64,000 nucleotides of DNA. Origin: Siphonodentalium dalli (lineage: Eukaryota; Mollusca; Scaphopoda; Gadilida; Siphonodentaliidae). This document shows positions 49,101-57,622 of this stretch, in pieces. Within the stretch, counting starts at the first letter, position 1; each line of letters begins with the position of its first letter. The notes beneath the pieces are model-generated. The model saw nothing but the letters and a program-made list of their open reading frames with translations, had not been told where the DNA came from and did not search any database. The translations under genes and the position numbers were made by a program. The stretch is taken from the NCBI GenBank assembly GCA_032622095.1, contig CP136064.1:195455948-195519947 (forward strand), given 5' to 3'.

Positions 49101-49627
49101 TTATACTCATTATCGCTTATAACTTTGGAATAAAACAATACAATCAATCAATCTGGGACATTTGACGTTCGGTACGTAGCCATAGGAACAGCCTAATGCT
49201 CTCTATCGCTATATGGTATCACACGAATGGTCTGTTCTAAAAATAGACAAATAAACGGTCCCAATAAAACATTCGAAATAAAATCAATACTAATTGATAG
49301 AAGCTTTTCCGGACAGGGGTCTTCAGTTCATATTTATTATTTTATACCCACGCAACTATTTCAAATTTTTTATTTAAAGAGATAATCCATGGCTTCCGTG
49401 AACTTAGGAACAGGGCCACCACATGAACTTCGACTGAGACGTCCAAAATGTAACAAATATCAAGACCAAATTACGCTCGAATCTAGCTAATTAAATATCA
49501 TACACCTTTTGCAGGTGGAGTTGGAGGGTGGAAAGAACATTTCACGGTGGCGATGAGCAAAGAATTTGATGACGTATTGAGGAAGAGGATGGCTAATTCA
49601 AAGTTCAAGTTCAGGTTTCAGTTGTGA
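27972..49627 (+). CDS. cytosolic sulfotransferase (SULT family), five-exon gene, 295 aa
   Basis: The product transfers a sulfonate group from PAPS to a hydroxyl or amine of a small acceptor; the acceptor cannot be told from sequence. Joining 27972-28167, 28657-28974, 34172-34266, 35382-35547 and 49515-49627 gives 888 nt, 295 residues plus TGA, the usual length for soluble SULTs. No signal peptide or membrane segment is seen, so it is probably cytosolic. Landmarks are TYPRSG (61-66, PAPS 5'-phosphosulfate loop), THLP with His115 (catalytic base position), VYRNPKDVAYS (133-143, Arg135 and Ser143 contact the 3'-phosphate), YGDWF (174-178) and RKG (257-259) followed by WKEHFT. The start ATG has an in-frame TGA at 27951. 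Oddities: the loop Lys is Arg, the usual TTW is CHW, the Lys of KTHLP is His, and the usual GDWK is GGWK. Introns are in phase 1, 1, 0 and 1. An additional 5' noncoding exon is possible. Confidence 0.92.
28657..28974 (+). CDS. sulfotransferase exon 2 (catalytic core)
   Basis: The acceptor is CTCTTTTCCAG and the donor a consensus GTAAGT. The exon encodes residues 66-171 and the first base of 172: CHW completing the PAPS loop, the HTHLP segment with the catalytic His115, MLPEKIKK, and FVYRNPKDVAYSHY (132-145), the 3'-phosphate-binding region. The 489-bp intron before it is open in the exon frame for some distance, but reading into the intron breaks the PAPS loop, so splicing at 28656/28657 is preferred. 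Confidence 0.95.
29246..29650. repeat. degenerate TTAATATTTTAACTCTAAC array (intron 2)
   Basis: About sixteen units of 14-25 bp in one orientation to 29560. A short stretch of the opposite orientation (GGAATTAAAATATTAGAATT) follows at 29597-29650. It lies inside sulfotransferase intron 2. Confidence 0.85.
30611..30778. mobile_element. 168-bp TATGGG MITE with 6-bp target duplication (intron 2)
   Basis: Ends TATGGGAGGCGATCATCACA and, complemented, TATGGGATCCCAAATTCACA. It is flanked on both sides by AAGGTG (30605-30610 and 30779-30784). The interior has GCGCAATT repeats with CTGAA in place of CTTAA. Same family as 10650-13035. Confidence 0.92.
31075..31243. mobile_element. partial TATGGG-family element
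   Basis: Five or so ACGCTTAAGCGTAATTCAT-like blocks, and a right end AATAGCATCCCATA matching the family terminus. No left terminus is visible, so it appears truncated. Confidence 0.7.
31312..31990. repeat. foldback with GGATATCTCCCCC motifs (intron 2)
   Basis: Segment 31600-31675 (ATATCCCCCACCTACATG, AATCCTCTTATGG, TTTGCTTTATATA) is the inverse of 31850-31935. Weaker inverse pairs lie outside it, with GATATCTCC or CCTGGACATCT phrases at both edges. Probably an old inverted-repeat element. Confidence 0.7.
32760..33235 (-). repeat. dispersed element, left inverse copy (intron 2)
   Basis: Reverse-complement relative of 36393-36700. The strongest 190 bp (32790-32995) share GGTTTTATTTTGG, AATAAATCGTTCAT, GAACAATATTGAAAGATTGC, CAGACAGCTGA and CTCGTATTACACGG. 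Similarity resumes near 33180-33235 (CTTCGAAGTTCAAAACA-type segment, ATAAATCATG). Confidence 0.82.
34172..34266 (+). CDS. sulfotransferase exon 3
   Basis: The acceptor follows a pyrimidine tract (TTTATTTCTTTTCAG) and the donor is GAG|GTAACT. The 95-nt exon completes Met172 and encodes residues to Glu203: AYGDWFRYMNSWEEF, then KCVISYEDM. These match the SULT segment where a Y-G-x-W turn precedes the substrate-lid helix and the [FY]-x-x-Y-E-D-M strand. It ends on a codon boundary. Confidence 0.93.
34354..34640 (+). repeat. dispersed TTGGAAA family copy, degenerate (intron 3)
   Basis: Carries GTGTCTGGCCCCAACTTTGG, CACAACACTAATGAG, then AGTTGGACAATATCC and GTTGGAATTATT, in the same order as in 2553-3073. 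Confidence 0.6.
35382..35547 (+). CDS. sulfotransferase exon 4
   Basis: The acceptor is TATTTATCCAG and the donor AAAAG|GTGACG. The exon encodes residues 204-258 and the first base of 259: DPAAVIKKLAEYIG, the typical helix after YEDM, then SLQNMKKNKK and GFLRK. The final RK plus the next G form the RKG motif that holds the PAPS 3'-phosphate. The loop between MKK and LRK is shorter than in vertebrate SULT1 enzymes, as is common in invertebrate members. Confidence 0.93.
36086..36262 (+). pseudogene. LINE reverse transcriptase fragment (intron 4)
   Basis: Reads LKYGVPHGSVLRPVLFHLYK, the motif-B region of CR1/jockey-type reverse transcriptases (usual form VPQGSVLGP-LF-LY), then IKNNVISYHYTIII, where the YADD catalytic box is expected but deleted. 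A dead fragment on the same strand as the host gene. Confidence 0.82.
36393..36700 (+). repeat. dispersed element, right inverse copy (intron 4)
   Basis: Inverse partner of 32760-33235, with roughly 80% identity by eye over the best 190 bp (GTGTAATACGAGTCTCAGCT to AAAATAAAACCCGACAAAAA). The pair brackets exons 3 and 4. Confidence 0.82.
36830..36956. repeat. 127-bp direct repeat, copy 1
   Basis: From TACTTGCGTCGAGCATAGAC to AGAAGCATTAGTTAA. A near-identical copy is at 40625-40753, with sharp edges. The minus-strand frame here (36714-36989) starts with a hydrophobic stretch, but the second copy has a frame-breaking insertion. Confidence 0.9.
38190..38338. repeat. ~145-bp direct repeat, copy 1 (copy 2 at 38976-39120)
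   Basis: Both start GAGCTTCTCCAAAACGCCGC and run through TTAGATAGGAAGTTTG, CCGTTTTCGATTCT and a TATATA tract to ATAGACTA. Confidence 0.85.
38455..38645 (-). repeat. fragment of the 23.2-26.3 kb array unit, inverted
   Basis: The reverse complement carries CGGAAACGGTGGAGC, CGCATGCGCAGACCAGATC and TATCTTGCCCCGGATACGAA, matching the GC-rich module of the tandem units, including its internal repetition. It shows the array module is dispersed. Confidence 0.9.
38976..39120. repeat. ~145-bp direct repeat, copy 2
   Basis: Colinear with 38190-38338, with about 15-20% divergence by eye. Confidence 0.85.
39710..40605. repeat. two diverged tandem copies, ~550 bp apart
   Basis: 39740-40050 and 40300-40600 share TTTTTCCAATGACCTTGACC, TTTGATGGACCAT, TTCTTCAAACACAAGGCTC, TTTGATGCCGTTGCCAT and CACCCCCCTCCAAAA in the same order. 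No coding signature. Confidence 0.85.
40625..40753. repeat. 127-bp direct repeat, copy 2
   Basis: See 36830-36956. The edges fall at TACTTGCG and GTTAA in both copies, with unrelated flanks. Confidence 0.9.
41535..42700. repeat. GGTACTCTGGAGTACC repeats and a duplicated ~100-bp segment
   Basis: Degenerate palindromic units TAGGTACTCTGGAGTACCTA fill 42292-42555, with outliers at 41540-41605. The segment after them (ATGATGCCATGGCGTTCAAA ... TTATATTACTTTTATTAGT) occurs at 41600-41697 and again at 42566-42683, so the whole region looks like a duplicated element with repeat-rich ends. Confidence 0.8.
42846..43290. repeat. TTTGCGATAAATCGCAAA palindromic array
   Basis: About ten degenerate copies of the palindrome TTTGCGATAAATCGCAAA. 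They are interleaved with repeats of ACATTATAAATCAGACATCT and ACCACCAATCGATCTATAAT at 42804-42860, 42978-43040 and 43323-43345. Confidence 0.85.
43492..43634. repeat. near-perfect hairpin, ~68-bp arms
   Basis: GGACCAGAAGCACGTGGTCA to ATCAAGTGGT and back from ACCACTTGAT to TGACCGCGTGCTTCTGGCC, with a 5-nt loop and few mismatches. Confidence 0.92.
43720..44070. repeat. dispersed repeat related to 62215-62345
   Basis: TGAATGGGTCACCGTGAATC, GTGTTGAGTATTTTGCTTA and GTATATAAACAAACG occur in the same order at 62217-62315. Here the GCAAAATACTCAACA phrase also occurs inverted upstream (43839). Confidence 0.7.
44737..45893. mobile_element. foldback element with ~365-bp arms (intron 4)
   Basis: The left arm (44737-45097) and right arm (45522-45893) are reverse complements, including GTGTACGTGGTATCGCCAAA, CTCACCCCGATAAATTTAAT and GGTTAATTAAACATATATTT. 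Each arm has a short open frame beginning GIAKPEGITKPDH, but most differences between the two are amino-acid changing, so it is not a conserved gene. A fragment of the CAGGGACGTGGC family sits in the loop (45471-45530). Confidence 0.9.
46475..48090. mobile_element. inverted-repeat element with CCGGCGAA motifs
   Basis: The left end AGGTGACGTTCACACATAGC, with CCCGGCGAACC, GCCGGCGAAG and GTGTTTACAC, is mirrored at the right (complement GGGGGTGTTTATACATTACC, CCGGCGAAGATCG, GTGTTTATAC). Ends of GTTCACAC type are seen in hAT MITEs, but no clear target duplication is visible. A TTGGAAA-family copy is nested at 47057-47478. Confidence 0.65.
47057..47478 (+). repeat. dispersed ACGTGGC / TTGGAAA family copy
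   Basis: TAGGGCCGTGGCGATGGGGG, then GTCTCATCCC, TTGGAAATGATCC and GGATGCTAGGATTTTG, ending CCTCTAGACCCGTCCCTG. The best-preserved right end in the window. Confidence 0.72.
48914..49350. mobile_element. ~437-bp MITE with ~80-bp inverted ends (intron 4)
   Basis: Left GGGGTATAAAATATTAGATC ... CCTGTCCGGAAATGCTTC and right, complemented, GGGTATAAAATAATAAATAT ... CCTGTCCGGAAAAGCTTC. It lies 165 bp before exon 5. Confidence 0.85.
49515..49627 (+). CDS. sulfotransferase exon 5 (C-terminus and stop)
   Basis: The acceptor is CACCTTTTGCAG. The frame joins exon 4 exactly to give FLRKGGVGGWKEHFTVA, matching the SULT signature RKG-x2-G-D-W-K-x2-F-T except that the Asp is Gly. Residues 259-295 end in FKFRFQL then TGA. 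The exon lies 14 kb from exon 4, across a repeat-filled intron, yet frame and motif continuity make the assignment firm. Confidence 0.94.
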
Positions 49628-49823
49628 TTGGTCTGCGCGTGTGCATCACTTGTATTATTTACGATTGTTCAACGGGGATTAACGAACACGTGATCATTAT
49701 GTATATATATGCACGTATAAGAGTGTATGTATATCGTTCATCTACATGAACGGCACCGTTTCTGTTACGAAAGTCATTTCGACGAAACAAGAAAATGTTA
49801 ATGAATGACATAATATGGTATAC

Positions 49824-49829
49824 AATAAA
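49824..49829 (+). promoter_or_regulatory. candidate polyadenylation signal of the sulfotransferase
   Basis: AATAAA lies about 200 bp after the stop codon; a second AATAAA is at 49933-49938. Either could end the transcript. In such AT-rich DNA the hexamer is common, so this is only plausible by position. Confidence 0.4.
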
Positions 49830-49989
49830 CATAAATGGTCAATTGTTCTAAGTTCCAATATGAATAGAATAGAATATAATATACTTCAATTGACAATCAA
49901 GACGCCCTGGCGGGCAGAATAATTACATTTATAATAAACATAATAAATTGAGTGATTGATTTTGTTATGATTTATGTGAACGCTCGTTA

Positions 49990-50090
49990 TACTTCTAACA
50001 CGTGCAAACAGACCCAGGATATCTCACAAGTGCCAAAAGACACCCAGGATGTCCCAAAGGTGCAAAAAGACGCCCAGCATCTTGAAACAT
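49990..50090. repeat. three ~32-bp units
   Basis: Phrases of the form AGACCCAGGAT-TCTCACAAGTGCCAAA occur three times. Confidence 0.7.
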
Positions 50091-51299
50091 CATGAACGCG
50101 ATTTTAGATTAGTCATCTGCTAATTATTATTATAATAAGTATTTGTTTTTTATCAGAGTGGAATTTCAACGGCATTTGAATGGGCATCCCCACGATTTGA
50201 ATGGGATTTCTCTGGCACTACAGTTCCGTATCGTAGTGGAATCGACTTTTGAGATGATGGGTAACTTTTTTGCACATTTGGAAGATCTTGGATGTCTTTA
50301 TGCTCGAAACCATGCGACAATGACCAATTCAGCCATACTGGTAGCTATCGGTATTGCCTTCCAGTGTGAAGTGTTTTGCCATTTTCAGTGGGATGTATTG
50401 CTTCATACCACATACTGGTGCAGTAGAATTCGTGGAGCGATATTCAGTCCTTGAAATTGGCCTACGCAATAAAAAATGCCGTGTGAAATGCCGTGGCACA
50501 TGCGGAACCTATAACGTCACAGCACCAAATTTACCGTGTACCAGTACTTATCTATACAAGTTTATGGTGGTGTTGCAAATATGTACCTATACCTGAATTC
50601 CGGACAAAACACAAATGAAGTGTTCTAAAATTTCAATTTGATCACAACCTCTCCTGAGTAAAATTTAATAAATAAAGACTTCACCAATACTCTCAATATG
50701 TAATTACCTGCTTAATCCTCTTGTCCTCACCCCACCTCTAGTCCTCACCCCACCTCTTGTCCTCATCCCAGCGCTACCTCTTCGGCAGGCGTTGGATGTG
50801 GTGACGGCGATTCTAACGAATCTGTTGATGAAAGGCTAAGACTAACCGATGAGCCGTCATCAGACTGAAAACAATAATAAGAACACAATAACACTAAAAG
50901 TAACAAAGATTACCAAAACCACTTATTTGATAATTTTATCAAAACCCACCGACAAATTCTCTGCCATTTAGTGGTTGGAAAATTAAACAATGTGTCATAA
51001 AATGTCTATCTATAATCCATGAAATTTCTATCTGTAAAAACCGTTGATCAAAGTTGGAGGGGTGGGGTTAGGCACATAAACCCTGTGGTCACGACCCTGA
51101 TTTAGAAGTGTCAACAAGAAATATAGTAAAGGATATTATTTCAAAAACATAAACATCAGGCGCTGTCATAACTAACCCCATATATTGCAATTACATATCT
51201 GCCCCATGTTATCTGTATGTGACATGATGTGGTCTGTGACTGTGGTAAGATGGTTCCCGGTGACTACATGTAGCATTAATTCGTAGCAACTACCGGTCG
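50091..51299. other. gene-free stretch
   Basis: A 103-codon frame (50143-50454) has no family signature. CCTCACCCCACCTCT is tandemly repeated at about 50729-50760. Nothing else. Confidence 0.4.
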
Positions 51300-51362
51300 A
51301 CCATGCCATGAATCTCTGCTACTCTGGATATGGGCGATGTAGAGTAGAAATTCATGGCATTA
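51300..51362. repeat. short inverted repeat
   Basis: TGCCATGAATCTCTGCTACT pairs with AGTAGAAATTCATGGCA, arms of about 22 bp. Confidence 0.75.
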
Positions 51363-51410
51363 TCTAAGTGGCAACTAATCCTAAAATGACTTAATACTAA
51401 CCGTTATTAA

Positions 51411-51607
51411 CCCTTTCATGACAGGAGCTGTGCTGATGCAGCATTAACGACCACGTGCAAGTGCACTGGCTTACAATGTCAAGGTAAATATTGTTAGGCC
51501 AACGCATTCTCTTATATATGTGAGGCGCCCTATGTGCGACTCGCTTATATAAGACAATGCACTGGCACAGGGGTTTTCTCAAAATTTCAGGAAATTTTCA
51601 TGAAAGG
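51411..51607. mobile_element. piggyBac-like MITE, 197 bp
   Basis: Flanked by TTAA (51407-51410 and 51608-51611). Ends CCCTTTCATGA and, complemented, CCTTTCATGA. The TTAA target and CCCT-initial ends are those of the piggyBac superfamily. No coding capacity. Confidence 0.85.
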
Positions 51608-52513
51608 TTAAGATCTTAAAATGGTACGATTCTCAATGACGACTAACTAAAACCGTGCTGGGGAGACGCTAAATAAAAAATACTGTTACAATTCCCATGT
51701 TTTTGACAACGGGGTGCTAAAATATAATCCTGACATACCCAGCTCATTCTCTTCGTCAAAATATTGACTTAATGACACATTTTGACGCCGACATGAGATT
51801 TTCCCCAGGCCCCAGCAGTTGGCAATGTTGAATTCGGGTGTACTTGATCCACTGTTCTTCTTCTTATATATTTGTAGTCGATTCCATGAATTTTGATTGG
51901 CAACAAGAAGTGACTTTTTTTCCCAGCACAATCTCAGAGACTCCCCCCATCAAACAGCCATCAGTTTGTGCAACAAATCACCTGTTGTATTCAATCCCCA
52001 AGATTGCCCCCACAAGGACCCCTATCCCACAAACCACATCCATCAATTTGTTGCCTGGATGATGACCAGTGCGACAGTCACATTCAATTTCACAGTCAGT
52101 TTGATCGAGTGTGACTTATGAAATAAAAAAGTAAATCCTCCAAAAAAACACACCAACTGGCTAAGACAAAGTTGTCGCATTATCCCAAAATCTTCTGCAT
52201 TTATTTGACAACCAGAGTATGCCCCCCGGGACCCATTGCGATGACAAATCTTATGCTTTATATAAGAATAATCACTTACCGACATTTTCTTCAGCATCTG
52301 ATAGTGTGTACACAATTACACCTATCGGGGGGGGGGGGGGATGTTCGCGATAACTCTGGATAACTGTACTTTACGTTCGGACATTTGAAATGTGTTCGCA
52401 CAGCGACCGGCGAAAACTACCGAATACATTTTCAGAGGAGTTTATCGCCATAGAGTGAGATAATACGCAGGACGTCGTACCCGGGTACATTAGAAATAAA
52501 TCACTGTATTCGG

Positions 52514-53570
52514 CGGGGGGGGGGGGGGGTTGTGGTCAGGAAAAAATTCCGGACACTAGTCGCTTTTTAATTTTTTCCGCCCTCTGGGTACCCACCAGCC
52601 CCTAATTTTTATTTTTTCCGATTCTGGGGTAGGGACCCACCCCCTCCAAACTGCTTCAAATTACTATTTTACTCATGTTTCCTGTTCTTATCCGATGAAT
52701 GTTCCGTATCATGATTATAGAAGCATTCCTACTTTTTATTTACCAACAAGACTGTAAAGTTTCAAAACAATTGTCCAATAAATGTGGGCTGTATGGAATG
52801 CTGATGGATTGACATTTTAAATCCAAGATGGCTGCTGGTAACCATGTTTGTTTTTAAAAATTGGGGAAAAATGGAGGCTCCCATTTTTACAAAATTCGGG
52901 GTAGGCACCCATCGAATGGTCACACCGAAGATCCATATGAAGGTTGATGGATGAGGGATAAGCTCTGCAGGGTGTATTAAGGATTTAGTGATGCAAAGAG
53001 TAAAATCCAAGATGGCTACCAGTGGCCATATTGTTCATAAAAAATCATTCAAATTTGACAGCTCCCATCTAGGGGTGATCCCAGACCCATATACCGAATA
53101 TCGTTGAAATCGGTCAAAGTTTGTTTTAACACCTTTGTTTTATTTTATTATGGTTTTTTGAATAGTCTATTTTATTTGAAGAGTTCAGTGAAGAGTTTAC
53201 ATTTATTTGAAGAATCTATTATTGTGTTATGTTTTCATTTATATCAGGTTGAATAAACGATTTTTAATAGAACTATTTAAATCTGAGCCTTTCCATTTCA
53301 ATGTGCATTGATAGATCCTTGATGAAAACATTTAGCAAGCTGACCTTTTTATTACCCCTTGGTGTCATCCCTCGTTATTAACTGATGGTGAACTCAAACC
53401 CCATACCAAGATTTAAGTGCATACCAATTACATAATAGAAACATTCTTAAAACCTTTTGTCCCATTATTTTGAAGAAAAATGACTCTAGGAAAAAAATTA
53501 CAGGCCCAGAAAAAAATGTGTAACCCACCCACCCCCGCCTAGTGTTCGAAAAAAAATTGCAGACCCCCCT
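52514..53570. mobile_element. possible G-tract-ended element
   Basis: It begins with a 16-G run, then AAAAAATTCCGGACACTAGTCG. It ends with the complement of GGGGGGTCTGCAATTTTTTTTCGAACACTAGGCG. The ends are similar but noisy. A second G14 run is at 52327-52340. Confidence 0.5.
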
Positions 53571-55905
53571 GCTTTACTGTGCATTCATATGCAAATAAAA
53601 CACACATACTTCAATTTTATCTGTGTTTTATTCACTAATAAACCTATTGCAAGTCTTTATACAAATTATGTTGTTGTTGTATTTGTGGCCGGGAAGAGAT
53701 CATCCACATTTAATAAAGACGCGCGCACTGTATCTTTGCAGTTGTATCCATCAAATACATTTTCCTAGCTATATGATATATATTTAAATTGTGTAAGATA
53801 CAATGAGTTACCTATATATTCATGTGACAAATTCATGCAAAAGATGACACTGGATAAGCAGATACAATACATTATTTGGAAATTAGTCTTTCTTTCAACA
53901 ACCTCCATTCCTAGGTTGAATTATACTAAGCCCAAGTTCAACACTGCGTGTTTAATAGTTCTGGAACAAATGCATATTTGTAAAATAAGTCAAGTTTGGG
54001 CAATATCTGCAAATTCCACATTTCAGTATCGAACCTTATTCTATCGACAAATATGTCTTGTCCTGGCCCAAACCAGACAACAAAGTCCACCCATTTCATA
54101 CCACTAACATACATCTGTCCCTGTATTTGGAAGAAACAATAATGAGTCCTGTTGAGTGTATATGACCATTCGTCCAGTTTCTTAATGTAAAAAACCCGAT
54201 CCGAAGAAGCCTGGTCGACTGTACGTCCATGTTAACTCATTGGACATTTCACTTCTAATCCTCCATTCTTATCATCACCTGTGCATGTAGGATCAGAGAC
54301 CAGGCCGTCTAGACTGACACCAATATCTGGACGCGTTGCTGATACGATCACTCCGGGCCGACTAACTCTTACTTGACTATTTTGTGCCAATTTGTATCAA
54401 TCGCTGACTGTTCATAACTTTTTCCGTAATCGATCGCAGACGAATGTGCTTTCCCATATATAGCATTATCTTCAGAATACTATCTCGTAGCCTGGTTCTG
54501 AAAATTCGTCCATAATTTGATGCAGTCATTTTATAACGATGCAGTTTTTTTCCGGTATATAGAAGGATAATGTCGCTATATATACAGTCGATATAAAGTG
54601 CTATATTCTCGACCTTCACCTCAGCATTGGCAGTCACGTTGTATTCAACTAATTAACGGGTCTTTTTCGGGTGTTGTCTAGAACACCAAAGTGGGTGGAA
54701 CATTTTGATATATATGTTAAATTATACATGCGGGGTGGTGGAGTCGATTTGAGATTATAGACGCGCACCCTACGAGTATACCTTTGATCGAGGTCAAGGA
54801 CGAGTATAGCTCTTGCGACATTACCCCTCTACCGTTTTTTCATAGGTCGCAATCACTCAGATGTCTGGTCGCTTTCTCCACGAAATCTATATTTTCAACC
54901 GAAATATGTTCATTTCTGATTCATTTCATATTTGGCGATAAATACATTGTCTCTGTGCAGTAGAATTCCTTATAAATATAACATGACATCTGGCGACCAG
55001 TATAGATTTATTAGTTCACCATGACTCCGTAAAATATCCTTCGAATCAAAGCATTTTAACTTCCATAAATCATCCAAATCATACTCATCGTGGGTTTGTT
55101 TATCTGGCATATATTTGAGAACTCTTGCAGACTCTTGGAAATGCAATTAGCGGCCTCGCTATGGCTCTGTCGGGGGAAGGGAGGTAATAATGAAAACTGT
55201 CTATTCAATGAATAACATGATCTCAATGCGCTTGCAGTAAACTCAGAGTGTATAAACCGTACAAACAACTGATCGGAAGTTGTTGTCGCCAAGGCGAGAC
55301 AAATCTATTTTGAAATAAAAATATTGCAAAATAACAAAAAAAACAAAATAACAAAAATACAAGTTTTTTGACTTCAGAAAATAATTTTCTGGCAAAAAAT
55401 TCCATCTTCAAATGTCATGTTTAACATAATACACAGCATCTGTCGGAAATCCCACTATATTGCAACTGAAAGGCCGTTATGTTTGTAGCATTAAGTTACA
55501 TTACCTTGGCTCAGGTGTGTTCACAATATGAAAATAGAGACTATTTATTTGGACACCCCACTCTTCAGTCACTGTACGTCTAGTTAGTGTAAACATATTT
55601 TTATTTTTTATTTCCAAATCCAAACAGATAACATAATATACAGATGCTACAAATATGCAAAACAGAAGAGTTAATGTATGGAAATGAGGATCAGACAAAA
55701 ATCCCGAGGGCTTATATGAAGTATTCTCCTCTTTGGCGACATGCCCCTTCCCCAATAAGTGAGGGAGGGGTATCGATCAGACGGGAAAGGATTGAAATGA
55801 TGGTTTTAGGAGAACTGAAGATATATAACTAAGTTGAGTTAGGATGGAAACATGGAGAAGATAGTGTTAGGGATAGTAAGAGGCAGATAGAGATAGTGTG
55901 TGGGT
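53571..55905. other. 2.3 kb gene-free stretch
   Basis: No family signature on either strand and no copy elsewhere in the window was noticed. Confidence 0.45.
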
Positions 55906-55907
55906 GA

Positions 55908-55910
55908 GAT

Positions 55911-55942
<32 letters not shown>
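55908..55942. repeat. (GA)n microsatellite with G run
   Basis: About thirteen GA dinucleotides, then eight to nine G. Confidence 0.95.
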
Positions 55943-56212
55943 TGAGGAAGTAGAAGACATGAGGGGGCAGATGAATCGTGGAATTATTACAGTGGTGGGG
56001 AGTTTTCAATAATTGAGTTGTTGCGTGATAAAAATTATGCTCGTCTATAGTAATATGCATGGGTCAGGCACCATGGGAGGGTTTCAATCACAATGGCTGT
56101 TAACTGATGATGATAATAACAAGTAAGTAACATACAAAATAATCGTTATCGGAAGGCATTTAGTACTACATATATAATGGGGAATATCATGCTGCCTCAT
56201 AACGCATGGGAA

Positions 56213-56530
56213 TCATGAGAATCTTTTTGTTTTCATAATATATGTCTGTACTACATTAAATATTTGTTTGTTTTCGCGAAGGCTAAGCTCCCCTGATCCC
56301 CGCAATATAGTATTCTCAGATAGGGGAACATTGGGTAGGGAGTCATATAGTTCTCTTCTGGGCTCTTGATAAAATGTACATTCAAAGAGATAGTGGTAAG
56401 TTGTCTCAAGTTCCCCACATAAACAGAAGGGGGAATTGTACATGATTATATGTCAGGTCACAGCTCAGGTGGTTGAAGTTCAGTCTTAACCTGGTATGAA
56501 GGATATGATATTTACGGCATTTACTATGAT
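56213..56530 (-). pseudogene. LINE C-terminus with zinc-finger-like motif, frameshifted
   Basis: On the minus strand, CRKYHILHTRLRLNFNHL (upper part, to about 56530) and PFCLCGELETTYHYLFEC (56380-56430) are adjacent C-terminal segments of non-LTR retrotransposons, the latter with C-x-C-x7-H-x4-C spacing. They lie in different frames, with a break near 56445, so the copy is dead. The upper portion runs into the direct repeat at 56486-57194. Confidence 0.8.
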
Positions 56531-57194
56531 AAAAATAGGCAGTTGTTTAAGTTGCTGATCACTAGTTGTCGAAAATATGTACGTCTATTTGGACATGATG
56601 GGATTTGTGTGCAAACATAAAACAAAAAAACAAGAACGAGGTTTCCATATTATACATGTTCCACATCTGGATGGTTATTATTAACCTTTACGAAGCACAC
56701 GATGAAGGCATGCGTGCACTGTTCCGTTCTACATCCGTTTTCCGATTTCTAGACAAAAGATGCTATTATTCAAGCACATAACGTAACTATGTTGAAGCAA
56801 TAGATACCGTGCTGAAATATTTAATTATATTTTAGAACTATTTTAAAATATGTTATGACATTAGTATAGAAGTATATGTTCTGGTTCATCGAAAAGCATG
56901 GGTACGCAATTGAAGACTTCTGGTCTACTTGTATACATATCATGCATATTACTTATCACGGTTTCCGGTGATTCAAGAGATGAGACTCAATATTTTTTTC
57001 AGTTTTCAATATAAGTACCAAAAGCATTTCAAATAATATAATAATGTTGAATTAAACTTAATGCAAAACATAAAACCTCAAGGCTTGAATGGTCGTTCTC
57101 AGTGAAGTGATTTGTTGACTTAAGCGAAATACACATGTATAACCAAAATCGAGATATCATGGAGTCTCTCTTAAAGGGTTGCATCCCGTACGTA
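56486..57194. repeat. long direct repeat, copy 1
   Basis: 709 bp from TCTTAACCTGGTATGAAGGA to CCCGTACGTA, repeated at 59378-60112 in the same orientation with very high identity. The two copies enclose the reverse transcriptase frame at 57623-59125. Confidence 0.95.
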
Positions 57195-57622
57195 ACATAC
57201 TTTATCAGATCGGTATTATGATCAGAAGACACATTTAGGCAAAGCGAACCATTAAATACAGTCTATCTCATCTTTGTTTCTCCAGTTAACGGACATTGAC
57301 AATTGTGATATTTTCGGTCCCAAAGTAACAATTGTGACACAGTGTGTCTTATCTAGACATACTTATCTGAGTCAAGTCTACTTATGTGGTCGCATGTGGG
57401 TTTATTGAGGACACTGTCAAAAATCGTTACAGAGGGACGCACAGTTGGCTTTTATAATACGGGAAACGATGCTATGCCTGTAATTTGCTATTTTATAAAC
57501 AATATATGCTGACAGTTTTACTCGAGTTTTCTTGGGTCTAAAAGCTGCTTAGTTAAAAAATATGGAGACTACCGTTTCATATTCCATGCTTGACACTATA
57601 GTATCATGCATTTGAAAGCTGA

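Noticed and set aside
50143-50454. 103-codon frame just after the sulfotransferase as another gene
   Set aside because: No family signature or splice support; it lies after the expected polyadenylation sites.
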